Counted from the first letter of the stretch, positions 35,254 to 44,200 are shown. The stretch: 64,000 nucleotides of DNA from Pseudoduganella lurida (GCF_007830455.1 NZ_VLLB01000004.1:62001-126000); one strand, 5' to 3'. Numbers and translations are program-made. The notes: generated by a model from the letters alone, not told the origin.

Positions 35254-36033
35254 TCATCCCACCTTCCTTACCTCTGGATCCAGCCAGTGCCAAGTTGTTG
35301 GTGTTGGTACATAGTTGAAGATCCCATTGTAAGTGGCGTTTTTTAAAAAGATTTCGACATTATCAGAATTCTCTTGCAACAATACAATGTCATCATTCGA
35401 AAGTATCAGCTCCAATACAGGCGCAGCTAATTTCGCCGGCGTCCGAGTTCCAATCTCAAATTTCAAAGTATACCGGCCAGACCTCCAGATCATTTGCGAA
35501 CGTAGGAACGAAATCAAGCCCTGCACTGTTTCCGTATGATAATAATGTTCTGGGTCATATCGCCCCGCATTCATGAGGCGATGGCGTTCAATCGCCCATC
35601 GACGCGCAAATTTCCGAAAAGTTTCAGTGTGAGTCGAGAGCCTATTCCGAAGCTCCACGTCTTTAATATCTGTGGAAAGGATTTTCATCGCAATCGCTTC
35701 GGCTTCCTGGAACAGGGGCTGACTTTGCGCGCCAGGAAAAATCAAGTGGCCTTTTACTTCCACCACTTCATGCCATCGGAATAAAAATCTTGCGCCTGAT
35801 TCATGAGTCAAGCATAGCTGAACACTATCAATAAGAACATCGTGATTTGCCGTTAAAGCGACTTTGATGTTGAGAACTGGCCCAAGTTCGGTAAACCCAA
35901 TCTGCGCGCCCCAAGAGGGAATTACCGTTACCACGGGCCGACGAAGCCATGACTTTAGCGCAGCGAAAATAGGAACTATCCACGCTGCTGCCCCCACGAT
36001 TCCTGTAACAAGCGCCCACTCTTCTTTTGTCAT
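35254..36033 (-). CDS. hypothetical membrane-anchored protein
   Basis: 259 residues from ATG 36,033. One N-terminal hydrophobic segment (WALVTGIVGAAAWIVPIFAAL) is followed by a basic stretch and a soluble domain with beta-like N-terminal part (VTVIPSWGAQIGFTELG, LNIKVALTANHDVLI) and an extended C-terminal half. I recognise no family. Longer in-frame starts add a low-complexity Arg-rich leader and are rejected. It lies on the opposite strand to the receiver gene and between two related hairpins (34.57 and 36.10 kb). Confidence 0.55.
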   Translation of the reverse strand: MTKEEWALVTGIVGAAAWIVPIFAALKSWLRRPVVTVIPSWGAQIGFTELGPVLNIKVALTANHDVLIDSVQLCLTHESGARFLFRWHEVVEVKGHLIFPGAQSQPLFQEAEAIAMKILSTDIKDVELRNRLSTHTETFRKFARRWAIERHRLMNAGRYDPEHYYHTETVQGLISFLRSQMIWRSGRYTLKFEIGTRTPAKLAAPVLELILSNDDIVLLQENSDNVEIFLKNATYNGIFNYVPTPTTWHWLDPEVRKVG

Positions 36034-36095
36034 TTTGTGAAGAGAAAAGTTGAAAAGCACTATTTTACCTACATCGTGAGCGCCACCCTCAATGA

Positions 36096-36121
36096 ACGGT
36101 CGCCGCGGTGGCCGTTTTTTT
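36096..36121 (+). terminator. terminator-like hairpin
   Basis: ACGGTCGC (36,096-36,103) and GTGGCCGT (36,108-36,115) pair over 8 bases (two G-T pairs) with loop CGCG, followed on the plus strand by seven T. No plus-strand gene ends just before it. Its left flank, CAATGAACGG, is also found beside the hairpin at 34.57 kb. Confidence 0.4.
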
Positions 36122-36270
36122 CTCCTGCCGCTATTAACACGCGCCTCGCTTCGCGTGACGCAGGCTCTTGCAGTTAGGCATCGCATCCCTTAGCCGACGG
36201 TGCAACGGCGTTGGCTCGTCCGCAGGCTTATCTGTGCAGGAGAGTCGTAGCTACGACTTTAAGCCAGCTT

Positions 36271-36456
36271 TCACTGCAACTTTTGGCAGCTTTTCGGACT
36301 GCTCGTCAGATCCTGCAGGATGCGGAGTACCACCTCCCAGTACTCCGCGATGAAAGCTTCGGTGAACGGGGCACCATGCGTTCGCTCCAGTTCGTTAGCA
36401 AGGTTTTGGAACGCTGTCCAACCATCGCCTGTTAGGTTCAATGCGTGAATTTTCAT
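36271..36456 (-). CDS. small hypothetical protein
   Basis: 61 residues starting MKIHALNLTGDGWTAF at ATG 36,456. An unusually strong ribosome-binding site (GGGAGGGG) lies three bases before the start codon, which is the main evidence that it is translated. The protein looks helical and amphipathic with no known motif. It is about 100 bases downstream of the LexA-box gene on the same strand and might share its transcript. Confidence 0.5.
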   Translation of the reverse strand: MKIHALNLTGDGWTAFQNLANELERTHGAPFTEAFIAEYWEVVLRILQDLTSSPKSCQKLQ

Positions 36457-36560
36457 ATGCCCCTCCCTACCTCTAGGCTAAGGCTTCAAGACTGCGGTGA
36501 CCTTGATCAGCGTCAATGGGTATGTGGCTTCAGTCCTGCAAGCTCGGCATCAGTTACACA

Positions 36561-36800
36561 CTATCTGCGCTGCTCTCGGTCTTCTTGGACACACGCACAT
36601 TCGTCCAGCTCACGTTGGAAGACACCAGCCAAAAAGGTACTAGGCCCTTTCAAATACTGCTCGGCCCGGAGCGCAATGTTGCGCAGCCTAGCAACCTCCC
36701 AGAGCAGAGCTTCTACGTCACCCGGTGCAGGGTTAAGTCGGCGCTGACCGATCTCATGGAGCTGCTCGCGAGTGAGCGAAGGGCGGAGGGTAGTGGACAT
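36561..36800 (-). CDS. small phage gene behind a LexA-like operator
   Basis: 79 residues from ATG 36,800, helical and charged (TREQLHEIGQRRLNPAPG, DVEALLWEVARLRNIALRAEQYLKG) with a CxC near the C-terminus. I do not recognise a family. A SOS-type operator lies only 10 bases upstream of the ATG inside a larger inverted repeat, and a TATACT -10 element overlaps it, so the gene is probably damage-inducible. It lies beyond the lysis genes at the late end of the prophage, where accessory genes are common. A longer in-frame start would read through the operator and is rejected. Confidence 0.6.
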   Translation of the reverse strand: MSTTLRPSLTREQLHEIGQRRLNPAPGDVEALLWEVARLRNIALRAEQYLKGPSTFLAGVFQRELDECACVQEDREQRR

Positions 36801-36810
36801 GGCTGATAAA

Positions 36811-36830
36811 TACTGTATGAAAATACAGTA
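36811..36830 (-). promoter_or_regulatory. LexA (SOS) box-like operator
   Basis: TACTGTATGAAAATACAGTA fits the CTG-N10-CAG consensus of gamma/betaproteobacterial LexA with the TACTGTAT and ATACAGTA half-sites intact. It is embedded in a longer inverted repeat whose outer arms are GGCTGAT and ATCAGCC (36,801-36,838). On the minus strand TATACT at the operator's edge makes a good -10 box, so bound LexA would block transcription of the 79-residue gene. Confidence 0.65.
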
Positions 36831-36859
36831 TATCAGCCTAGCTGCATACACACGATTGT

Positions 36860-36877
36860 TGTACAGACGTCTGCACA
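36860..36877. repeat. 18-bp palindrome, copy 1
   Basis: TGTACAGACGTCTGCACA differs from a perfect palindrome at one position and from the copy at 51,978-51,995 by one base. It lies between the Rz gene stop and the LexA box, so it could be an operator for the small-gene promoter or a transcript hairpin. Confidence 0.5.
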
Positions 36878-36878
36878 C

Positions 36879-37382
36879 CTATTTCATTACGGCCTTCAGA
36901 CCGGCGTAGAACTCCCGCCAGCCGAGGGCTTGCTCACGCCATGCGTGGCAGGCAGTGGCGTTGTGGGCGTCCGCTTCGGCAACGTCAGATAGCGGAATGC
37001 CGGCGGGTTCTCGATCAGCGTCATCGGCGGCTCCGGCAGGCTCACCTCGCCAGGCGGCGTTGTAACTGCGCACGAAGCCAGCATTGACGCCGAAGCGACG
37101 ATCGTCATCACGCGTGACGTACACCGGAACCAGTTTTTCAATTTCTTCTCCCCTCACGTAGACCGTTTTAATCCGGTCGCGATATTCGATTTCAGTACGG
37201 ACCACCACATGCTGCTGCGCACGGGAGACGGCCACGGCATGCGTTGCTTGCGCGATGACGTAGTCTGTGTGCGCCTGGCCAGCCTGCATCGCACCGTCCA
37301 GCTTGCCCAGAAAGTAAAAGGCTGCAGCTGCCGCGGCAATGAACGCCCAGCGCAGCCATGCGGGAATTTCCGCGCTCAGCAT
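36879..37382 (-). CDS. inner-membrane spanin Rz-like lysis protein
   Basis: 167 residues. A single N-terminal membrane segment (WAFIAAAAAAFYFLGKL) is followed by a periplasmic helical region (AVAVSRAQQHVVVRTEIEYRDRIKTV), the layout of i-spanins. The start overlaps the lysozyme stop. An Rz1-type lipoprotein is encoded within it in another frame. The pair would link the inner and outer membranes and disrupt the outer membrane in the last step of lysis. Sequence identity among spanins is low, so the call rests on topology and context. Confidence 0.78.
   Translation of the reverse strand: MLSAEIPAWLRWAFIAAAAAAFYFLGKLDGAMQAGQAHTDYVIAQATHAVAVSRAQQHVVVRTEIEYRDRIKTVYVRGEEIEKLVPVYVTRDDDRRFGVNAGFVRSYNAAWRGEPAGAADDADREPAGIPLSDVAEADAHNATACHAWREQALGWREFYAGLKAVMK
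36896..37141 (-). CDS. outer-membrane spanin Rz1-like lipoprotein, embedded in Rz
   Basis: 81 residues read in another frame wholly inside the Rz gene. The N-terminus MKNWFRCTSRVMTIVA has a positive n-region and hydrophobic core ending in a lipobox (MLASC). The mature part is short and proline-rich (TTPPGEVSLPEPPM, LPKRTPTTPLP), exactly the character of Rz1 proteins, which are often nested in Rz. An alternative start is the internal Met at 37,108. Predicted to be lipid-anchored in the outer membrane and to bind Rz in the periplasm. Confidence 0.78.
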   Translation of the reverse strand: MKNWFRCTSRVMTIVASASMLASCAVTTPPGEVSLPEPPMTLIENPPAFRYLTLPKRTPTTPLPATHGVSKPSAGGSSTPV

Positions 37383-37909
37383 GCGAGCACCCGCGACGCG
37401 ACATTGAAGAACGCCAGGCGCTCCGCCAGGCCGTTATGGCCACCGTTAACACGCTTCGTCACCTTCTCCTGGTCGCCGGTATCGGCCAGCGCATTCAGGC
37501 CACGCGTCAGCCAGAACACGCATGCTGACTGCACCGCGTATTCGGGCGTCTCCAGCAGCTCCGGGTGGGTCAGCAGGTCGATGCCGAGTGACCGCCCGCA
37601 TGCTGCGTAGTTCGCGCGGCCTGTCGTCTGGATGAGGCCACGGCCGCGGTACCGCAGGCCGTCGCCCGTCTGCGTATTGCCCAGGTTGATTGAGCCCTCG
37701 TAGCGCTTCTGCGCCGGCGTCGGACCCCAGATCTCGCGCAGCATGCGCAGCTGGCCTGTTTCGTGCGCCACCTGCGACAGGAAGGCGGCCTGGCGCGCGG
37801 GGGTCGTGATGCCGTACTGAGGCATATATTTGTTGAGCGGCACCAGGAAGGCGGCAGCGCGCTCGCGGCCGGCCTGCGGCATGATGGCCAGCAGTTGATC
37901 GAGCGTCAT
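37376..37909 (-). CDS. phage endolysin, glycoside hydrolase family 19
   Basis: 177 residues from ATG 37,909. GH19 features: the catalytic Glu in FLSQVAHETGQLRML, YEGSINLGNTQTGDG, the YRGRGLIQTTGRANY substrate-binding segment and a C-terminal VNGGHNGLAERL. It hydrolyses peptidoglycan glycan strands (family also includes chitinases). No signal peptide is present, so release depends on the holin encoded just upstream; the start codon overlaps the holin stop (TGATG). The Rz pair follows. Confidence 0.9.
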   Translation of the reverse strand: MTLDQLLAIMPQAGRERAAAFLVPLNKYMPQYGITTPARQAAFLSQVAHETGQLRMLREIWGPTPAQKRYEGSINLGNTQTGDGLRYRGRGLIQTTGRANYAACGRSLGIDLLTHPELLETPEYAVQSACVFWLTRGLNALADTGDQEKVTKRVNGGHNGLAERLAFFNVASRVLAC

Positions 37910-38337
37910 CACAGGCCACCCCGCATATCCTTAACCACCTCGGCCACGTCGTGTGCCATCTCGCCGATGTCCTTGTCCTTGCGCTTATCCAGCCAGCGCA
38001 CCAGGCCGCCCAGCAGCCACCACGCCGGCAGTCCCGACACCGCCATGAGCGGCGCCGAGACATATAGCACGCCGACTTCCTCCGGCGCACCGAGCAGCAT
38101 GCTGATCGTCCGGGCGGATGCGAACAGCTCCGGCCAGCAGCTATGAATGGCGACGATCACCAGCGGGCCAGCCGTGCTGGACATGGCGATCGCGCACGTG
38201 ATGCGCACGAAGGCCTCCCGGCGCGTATGGGGCCACATGAACAGGAAGGTCAGCGCCGCTGCGGCGGAACCGGCAAGCATGGGCACGCCAAGGATTTTAA
38301 GAAGCGCACCACCAGCTGCGCCCGTTTCGATTGCCAT
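37909..38337 (-). CDS. putative holin
   Basis: 142 residues with three or four hydrophobic segments (VPMLAGSAAAALTFLFMW, ITCAIAMSSTAGPLVIVA, VLYVSAPLMAVSGLPAWWLLGGLV) and a charged C-terminal tail (DKRKDKDIGEMAHDVAEVV). Size, topology and position directly before the endolysin identify it as a holin. ATG 38,337 (MAIETGAAGG) has AAGAA upstream; in-frame ATGs at 38,349 and 38,370 are possible alternatives and could provide a dual start. Confidence 0.75.
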   Translation of the reverse strand: MAIETGAAGGALLKILGVPMLAGSAAAALTFLFMWPHTRREAFVRITCAIAMSSTAGPLVIVAIHSCWPELFASARTISMLLGAPEEVGVLYVSAPLMAVSGLPAWWLLGGLVRWLDKRKDKDIGEMAHDVAEVVKDMRGGL

Positions 38338-38360
38338 AGATTCTTTCATGGGGGAAATTG

Positions 38361-38383
38361 AAAAGGCCACCCGGAGGCGGCCT
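38361..38383 (-). terminator. terminator between tail and lysis genes
   Basis: On the minus strand AGGCCGCC, loop TCCG and GGTGGCCT form an 8-pair stem (one G-T) followed by TTTTCAATTT. It lies 20 bases after the stop of the 75-residue gene and just upstream of the holin, so it may attenuate transcription into the lysis cassette. Confidence 0.6.
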
Positions 38384-38403
38384 GCAGTTACATAGAGGGA
38401 TGG

Positions 38404-38631
38404 TTACGCCGGAGCGTCGGTATTGACTGGCTCTTCCGAGGGCGGCGGATCCGGCGGACGCCGGCGCCACGTGTGACCAAGTGGCTTGAAAACATACGCA
38501 CAGAAGTAATCGGCGGCGCATGCCGATGCGACCAACCCGTTGACGTATTTCCCATCGGGGTCGAAGATTTCGACGTCTGGAAACTGCTCTGCGTGCATGT
38601 CGCACAAGAATGGAGGGTATTCATCGGCCAT
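38404..38631 (-). CDS. small phage hypothetical protein
   Basis: 75 residues, start ATG 38,631 with AAGGAGA four bases upstream. The protein has three cysteines in its first half (FLCDMHAE, SACAADYFCAYVF) and a proline-rich acidic tail (RRRPPDPPPSEEP). No family recognised. It lies 9 bases after the fibre gene and before the lysis genes; possibly a fibre chaperone or accessory protein, but that is a guess. Confidence 0.6.
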   Translation of the reverse strand: MADEYPPFLCDMHAEQFPDVEIFDPDGKYVNGLVASACAADYFCAYVFKPLGHTWRRRPPDPPPSEEPVNTDAPA

Positions 38632-38640
38632 GGGTTCTCC

Positions 38641-40206
38641 TTATATTTGGTAGGTGACGATGACAACGCCGGGCCGACCAGCGGATCCATAAATTTTTGT
38701 CTGCGGGACGCCGGCACCACCCGAGGACGACGAAACAACACCCGCGCCGCCGGAGCCAAATCCCACTGCGTCTTGCACGCCGTTCGCGTTTGGTTCTGTG
38801 GACTTTGGGTAGGCCCCGTAACCGAGCAGGCCGTCAGCACCGCGGCCCGAGCGAAACGTGGGCGCGTAATCGCCGTAGCCGGAGTAGTAGTCAAAGCTTT
38901 CCGGCAGTGCACGCTCACCCATCACACCTGGAAGGTTGAAGTCACCGCCCGTCGCCGCGGCTCCGGCGCTCTTACCACCTTCGGCAAGGATCGTTGTAAC
39001 ACCGGTGAGAGCAAACGAGGAATTGCCGCCATCGTTGTAGACATTGGAGGTGCTGACCACGCCGCCCAAGCCTACCGAGACGGTCGCCATGGCACCGATC
39101 GTCAGATCGTTCAAGCGCTTCTTCGCGTACGCGCCGCACCACCCGCCAGCCGAGCCGGAATTGGTGCCGCTCTGGCCACCACCCTGTACGATCACTTCCA
39201 GGTCCGTCGCTGGCACTGGCCACATCTGCGTGCCCGTCAGGTAGACCGTCACCGTGCGGCCGCCGACAACAGCCTTCCCGTCGCGCCGGGTAACGAACAC
39301 GCGGAACTTGCTCACCGCCTCTTCGGCGACGACGTGAACGATGTCACCTGCAGCCAGCGTCATCGTGCCGCCGTACACCTGGAAGTTCGCGCTGGTCGTC
39401 AACGTGGTCACGCCACGCAGGACCAGCGTGCGCCAGGCACCGACCTGAGGGGCATCCGGCAAGCCGGTGATCGTGCCGTTGCCGGTCATCGGGATCACGT
39501 TGCCGGCAGGGCTCCAGACATCCGGTGTTGCTGATACCGGGACCGCGTTGGCCTCCTTGAAATTCAGTGCCCCGGACATGCTGCCGCCATTGATGCCACC
39601 GGCGGGGCCAGGCCCGCCAGGCTCACCACCCGGCACGATGCGCCAGTTCGCCACCGCGCTGCCGCTCGTCGATGAATCGACATTGTCGACAGCTACCGCA
39701 AGCGAGGAGTTCGCGCCGCTGTTCACGTAGACGGTCACGACGCCATCCATACGCTGCGCAATGTTCGCGGGATTGGCAACCCGCACGCGCTGACCAGGGA
39801 AGAACTGCTTGTCGGCCAGCCCTGCACCGGTAAATTGCTTGTTGCCGAGTCCGATCACCACCGGCGAGATGCTGGTGCCGGTCAGTGCGATGGCGTAGCC
39901 TTGCGCGGCGTCGCGCGCCGCTTCGGCCGCTTGCTTCGCTGTCTGTGCATCGCCTTTGGCAAGCACGGCCTGGTTGCGAGCACCATTGGCATCATTACGG
40001 TAGCCCTGCGCCTCGTCGCGCGCACTGCGTGCATCCACCACGGACTGCGCTACCGCCGCCGCGCTGGTATTCATTTCGTCATTGACGAGGTTGATCTCGT
40101 CGATCATCGGATTAAACGCCGCCACAACGGCATCGGCCCGAGGATCGAAGTTTTCCGGGTCGTTTGTGTTCGGCCCGGGCGGTAGATGTTTAATGACCGT
40201 CGTCAC
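38641..40206 (-). CDS. glycine-rich tail fibre protein
   Basis: 521 residues. An alanine-rich helical N-terminal part with YRNDANGARNQAVLAKGD-like coiled-coil segments (about 40-105) is the trimer-forming shaft type seen in tail fibres. Beta-rich central domains follow (VVTVYVNSGANSSLAVAVD; GTITGLPDAPQVGAWRTLVL), and the last 180 residues are glycine-rich (VIVQGGGQSGTNSGSAGG, GFGSGGAGVVSSSSGGAG) like receptor-binding fibre tips. Its start overlaps the preceding gene by 4 bases. It probably determines host adsorption. Confidence 0.82.
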   Translation of the reverse strand: MTTVIKHLPPGPNTNDPENFDPRADAVVAAFNPMIDEINLVNDEMNTSAAAVAQSVVDARSARDEAQGYRNDANGARNQAVLAKGDAQTAKQAAEAARDAAQGYAIALTGTSISPVVIGLGNKQFTGAGLADKQFFPGQRVRVANPANIAQRMDGVVTVYVNSGANSSLAVAVDNVDSSTSGSAVANWRIVPGGEPGGPGPAGGINGGSMSGALNFKEANAVPVSATPDVWSPAGNVIPMTGNGTITGLPDAPQVGAWRTLVLRGVTTLTTSANFQVYGGTMTLAAGDIVHVVAEEAVSKFRVFVTRRDGKAVVGGRTVTVYLTGTQMWPVPATDLEVIVQGGGQSGTNSGSAGGWCGAYAKKRLNDLTIGAMATVSVGLGGVVSTSNVYNDGGNSSFALTGVTTILAEGGKSAGAAATGGDFNLPGVMGERALPESFDYYSGYGDYAPTFRSGRGADGLLGYGAYPKSTEPNANGVQDAVGFGSGGAGVVSSSSGGAGVPQTKIYGSAGRPGVVIVTYQI

Positions 40207-41258
40207 ATTTCCTCCACTTCCAAATCAATAATCCCGTGGCGTGGGCCATCAAGATCGATACTGAATTCCTTGTGCGGGCCGTAGATGAACAGGGGCTCGA
40301 AGTAATCGAGCGTGAAGTCATCCAGCCCGGACCACACCGCAGGCCGCCCGCTCAGCTGCTGACGCAGCTCCAGGAGCCTGTCGGTCAGCTGCTTGTCGAA
40401 CCACACCTGCCCACTCAGCTTCGGCACAGAACGCTGCGGATCCATTTCGAGGTCGCCCCACCGGTTGCGGGTGATGGTCGAAAAATTTAGATCGTCCGAC
40501 CTCGCCTTGTACTGCATGTCGCCGATGTACACCGCGTTGCCGAGGATGATCCCACCCACCTTCCGAAGGCCTACGGCCTTGCGCACCGTGACCGTGATAT
40601 GCGCATTGCGGTACTGCGGCAGATTGAAAAACTGGACGTTCTTCCGGTAGGTAAACTCGCCATAGAAGTAGTCGCGCCAACCGAACGATTTGCGCTTGCT
40701 GAGCTTCACTGACACGGCGTACACCTCGACGCCGTCGACGGTGACGCTGATCGATACGCTGGCGGCATCCAGGCCAATGACGGCAATCGATGACACGCGC
40801 CGCCCGGGCGCCACGGTCTGCACGATGTCGATCGGCGCCACCGTCTGTGTACTGCGCAGCTGGTCGAACGACGAGAACTTGTTGGTTGGCCCGACCTTCG
40901 CCCACGCCGTACCGGTCGCCAGGGGCTGGCCGGTGTTGGCGTCCATCTGCGATTCGTAGACCAGGTGTGCAACCGGATCGATGACCCGATGGCCCTTGGA
41001 ATAGGCCGTTCCTGCCGCATACGCCCCATAGGTGTCGCCGATGTACTGCCACCAATCCGGCGATGCCTCCGGCGTATGCCCCTTGTTGGCGGCCCGCAGT
41101 GATCGGTACACCGCAAGCACGCCGCCAAGCACGCCTTGGCATACGGTGACGTCCAGGGCATACTGCGTGGTGCCGTCGTACTTCGCCGGTGGCGCTTCGA
41201 TCACGGAGCTGTAGACCAGCATCGACTCCGTAATTTCAATGGGCGGAATCACCCTCAT
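40203..41258 (-). CDS. phage tail tip protein, unassigned
   Basis: 351 residues. The region GAYAAGTAYSKGHRVIDPVAHLVYES (about 78-105) resembles small carbohydrate-binding (chitin-binding-like) modules, followed by beta-rich sequence (SSIAVIGLDAASVSISV, VTVRKAVGLRKVGGIILG) to an acidic C-terminus. I recognise no standard baseplate family. It overlaps the tape measure gene and the fibre gene by 4 bases each, the position where siphoviruses encode distal tail and hub proteins, so it is probably the tail-tip adaptor for the fibre. Confidence 0.68.
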   Translation of the reverse strand: MRVIPPIEITESMLVYSSVIEAPPAKYDGTTQYALDVTVCQGVLGGVLAVYRSLRAANKGHTPEASPDWWQYIGDTYGAYAAGTAYSKGHRVIDPVAHLVYESQMDANTGQPLATGTAWAKVGPTNKFSSFDQLRSTQTVAPIDIVQTVAPGRRVSSIAVIGLDAASVSISVTVDGVEVYAVSVKLSKRKSFGWRDYFYGEFTYRKNVQFFNLPQYRNAHITVTVRKAVGLRKVGGIILGNAVYIGDMQYKARSDDLNFSTITRNRWGDLEMDPQRSVPKLSGQVWFDKQLTDRLLELRQQLSGRPAVWSGLDDFTLDYFEPLFIYGPHKEFSIDLDGPRHGIIDLEVEEM

Positions 41259-44200
41259 GCAAGCTCCTTAATATCTTGTGTGACGAGACGGTCGCCGTTG
41301 CGGCTGACCCGAACCAACAGCTTCGACGTCGCGTTGGTGTTGTCTGCAGTCTTGCTGGCAGCCGTGCGCAGCTCACTTACTTCGATCCGTAGCAAACGCA
41401 GCTCGTCCAGCAGCGCGCTGTTATCCACGCCAGGTGCACGCAGACGGGCCATCAACTCCCGGTTGTCGCCAGCCGGGATGATTCGCTCGCCCTCGTGGAT
41501 CAGCGCCGGCATGTCGGACGGAACGTAATTCGTGCCCACAGCGAAGGGATGCAGTTTTTTGTACTCGTCGCTGCCCATGAATCCGGCCTTGATGTCGTCG
41601 AGGGACTGACCGGAAGCCAGCGCCTTCTCCCACCAGTCAACGCCTGCTGCTTCACCATCGCGGCCAAGCAGCGTGCGGTAAAGGTCCTGGATCTTTGCCT
41701 CGTTCGACTTGTTGATTGCGTCGACCACGTTGACGCCCGCACCGGCCTGGCCCTGCCAGTAAGAGATCTCGCCTGCGCTGGCATCTCGCCCCAGATACTG
41801 CTGATACGCCCCTGCCACCTTTGACGGCACGCTGAGCGTCGGGTTGGCCATCGCTTCCGCGATGACACGTGAGAGAGCTGCCAGCGCTTCCGGAATCGAC
41901 AGCACGCCCGTGTGAATCCCGTTCAGCACATCGACCTCTTTCTGCGCCGCCTCCAGGATGCCGTCCAGCCGATCGACCTCCGCGTCGTATGCCGCCTGCG
42001 CATGTTCCTTCTGATCCTCCAGCGCCTTCAGCATCTGCTCTTCGGTCGACAGCTGGGAGTCCGTCAGTTCGCCCAGTGCGGCGATGTCGTTCACTGTTCG
42101 GTACTGGTCCCGCTGGTAATCGAGGTACGAGGAAAACTGCGCCGAAGCATCCGCCCGCACGGTCGTGAGCGCCTTCTCCAGCGCATCGGCCTGCGGCAGC
42201 GGCCCCCCCGCTTTGGCGATCGCCAGTGCAGCGGCGATCTGGGCCTGTGCGGCTGCACGGCTGGATTGCTCCTGGCCGGCGATCGGCATCCCGTCAAGCG
42301 CACTGTGCAGAGCGCTCGACAGCGAGGTCATGTTGCTGATTGACGCATTGACGCCGTCGATGCGCTTTTCCAGGGCATCCATCGATTCCTGGAACGCCTT
42401 GGTAATGGTGTCCTTCTGCCCCTGCACTGCCCTCTGCACCGCAGTCAGGGCGTCAGTGACATTGGACTTCAGGGCTTCGGTGGCCTTGCTGATAGCGTCG
42501 GCGGCCGCTTGCGCTGCCTCTGCCGTCGCCTTGCTTGCCGCCTCTGCTGCAGTCTTCTCGTCCTGCAAGGAGTAAATGCGCTCCTGCAGCGGCCGCAGCG
42601 AGGCATCCATCGCAGCCAGCTCGATTCCACGCTGGCGCGCCAGGGATTCCGCAGCGGTATGCGTCAGGTCGAATATCTGGCTTTCCAGCTGACCGCGGCT
42701 CGCCGCCAGTGCCGCCACCTTCGCCTGAGCCGCCTCCTCGTCCTGCAGGGCATAGATGCGCTCCTGCAGGGGTTGCAGCGACGCATCCATCGCCGCCAGC
42801 TCCTCGGCACGCTGGCGCGTGAGCGCCTCTTCCGCCGTATGGGTCATGTCATAGATCTGCCCTTCCAGTTTCTTGCGGTCGGCGAGGAGTTCCGTCGCAT
42901 CCTTCGCTTCGTTCGTCGCCGGCGTCACGGCGGCAAACGCCGCCTCCAGGGCCATCAGCGCCGTGTACTGCTTGGCGCCGGCCTCCGTGGTCTTGTCGAT
43001 GCCCAGCGTGACGTCGCGGAACTGGTCCCGCGTGGTGACGCTGGCCAGGCCCATCGCCGCCAGCTGCTCGGTCACGTACTTCTGCACCGGCGCCAGGCGC
43101 TGCTGCTCCGTCAGGTAGTTCTCGGCGAACGATGCCGTCTGCGATTCGAACTGGTCGATGCCACCGGCCAGGGCGATCAAGCGCTCGCGCGCCTGCAGGC
43201 TGGACAACCCCACCGCACCGAACGAACCGCCGGTCGATGCCAGGGCTGCATCGAGGCGCGAATAATCCGACGCCAGGCGCACGACCGTTTCCGTGTAGCC
43301 CTCGCCCACCTTGCGGAAGGCATCGAGATCCGGGAACACGGCCTGGCTCATGTCGTCCATGGCCTTGGAGATCACGGCATTGAGCGCGTCCGTCAGCTCG
43401 TCACCCGAGAGCCCCTTGAGCGAGAGCTTCGTGGTGTCGATCTTCAGTCCATCGAGCACGGCATTGACGTGACCAGCACCGATACCCAGGCTGTCGGCAG
43501 CGGCCTCCAGTGCCAGCTCGACGTTCGAGAAGATCAGGCCGAACTGCGACGAGAGCTCATCGCTCAGCGCCGCCGTTTCGGTCGATGTCGTGGTCTTCTT
43601 TTTCAGCCCGAACCAGCTGCTCTTCGTCGTGTCGACGGTCGCGTACTGGTTGTAGCCGTGGCCCTGCTGAAGATCGCGCACGCTGCCGCCAAATTGCAGA
43701 CCCGAGTCAACGATCGTCTGTTTAGTCTTGCCCCAAAGACCGCCCAAAGACTTACCAAGCACGCCAGTCGCAATATCTAGATTCTCGCCTTCTGTTAGTC
43801 CGGGCACTCGCACCACAAGGTTCGTCAGCCCTGTCATGGACGCCTCGATTGCCCGGAGTGCATCGAGCATGCCCTTGTTGATCGGGATGAGACTGTCGGA
43901 GTTTTTTTCCAGCATCTCCAGCGAGTTGGCGATCGATTCCGACTTAGCCTCGCTGTCGCCGAATACGCTGCCGGTGCCCTGCGTCTTCTGCACGTCGGCG
44001 GCCGACTGCCCGCCACTGCCGGAGGAGCCGCCGATGGCCACGCCCAGGCCGGCCACGATGGCCGCCATCGCTGCCATCCGCGCGAACGCGGAATATGGGT
44101 CGCCGGTGCCCTGGTTCAGCACCGCCGCAATACCCTTCGGCACCAGCTCAGCCAGCGTCATCGCCAGCTCCGCCGCGTGGAAGACCTTCGACACGGCCAT

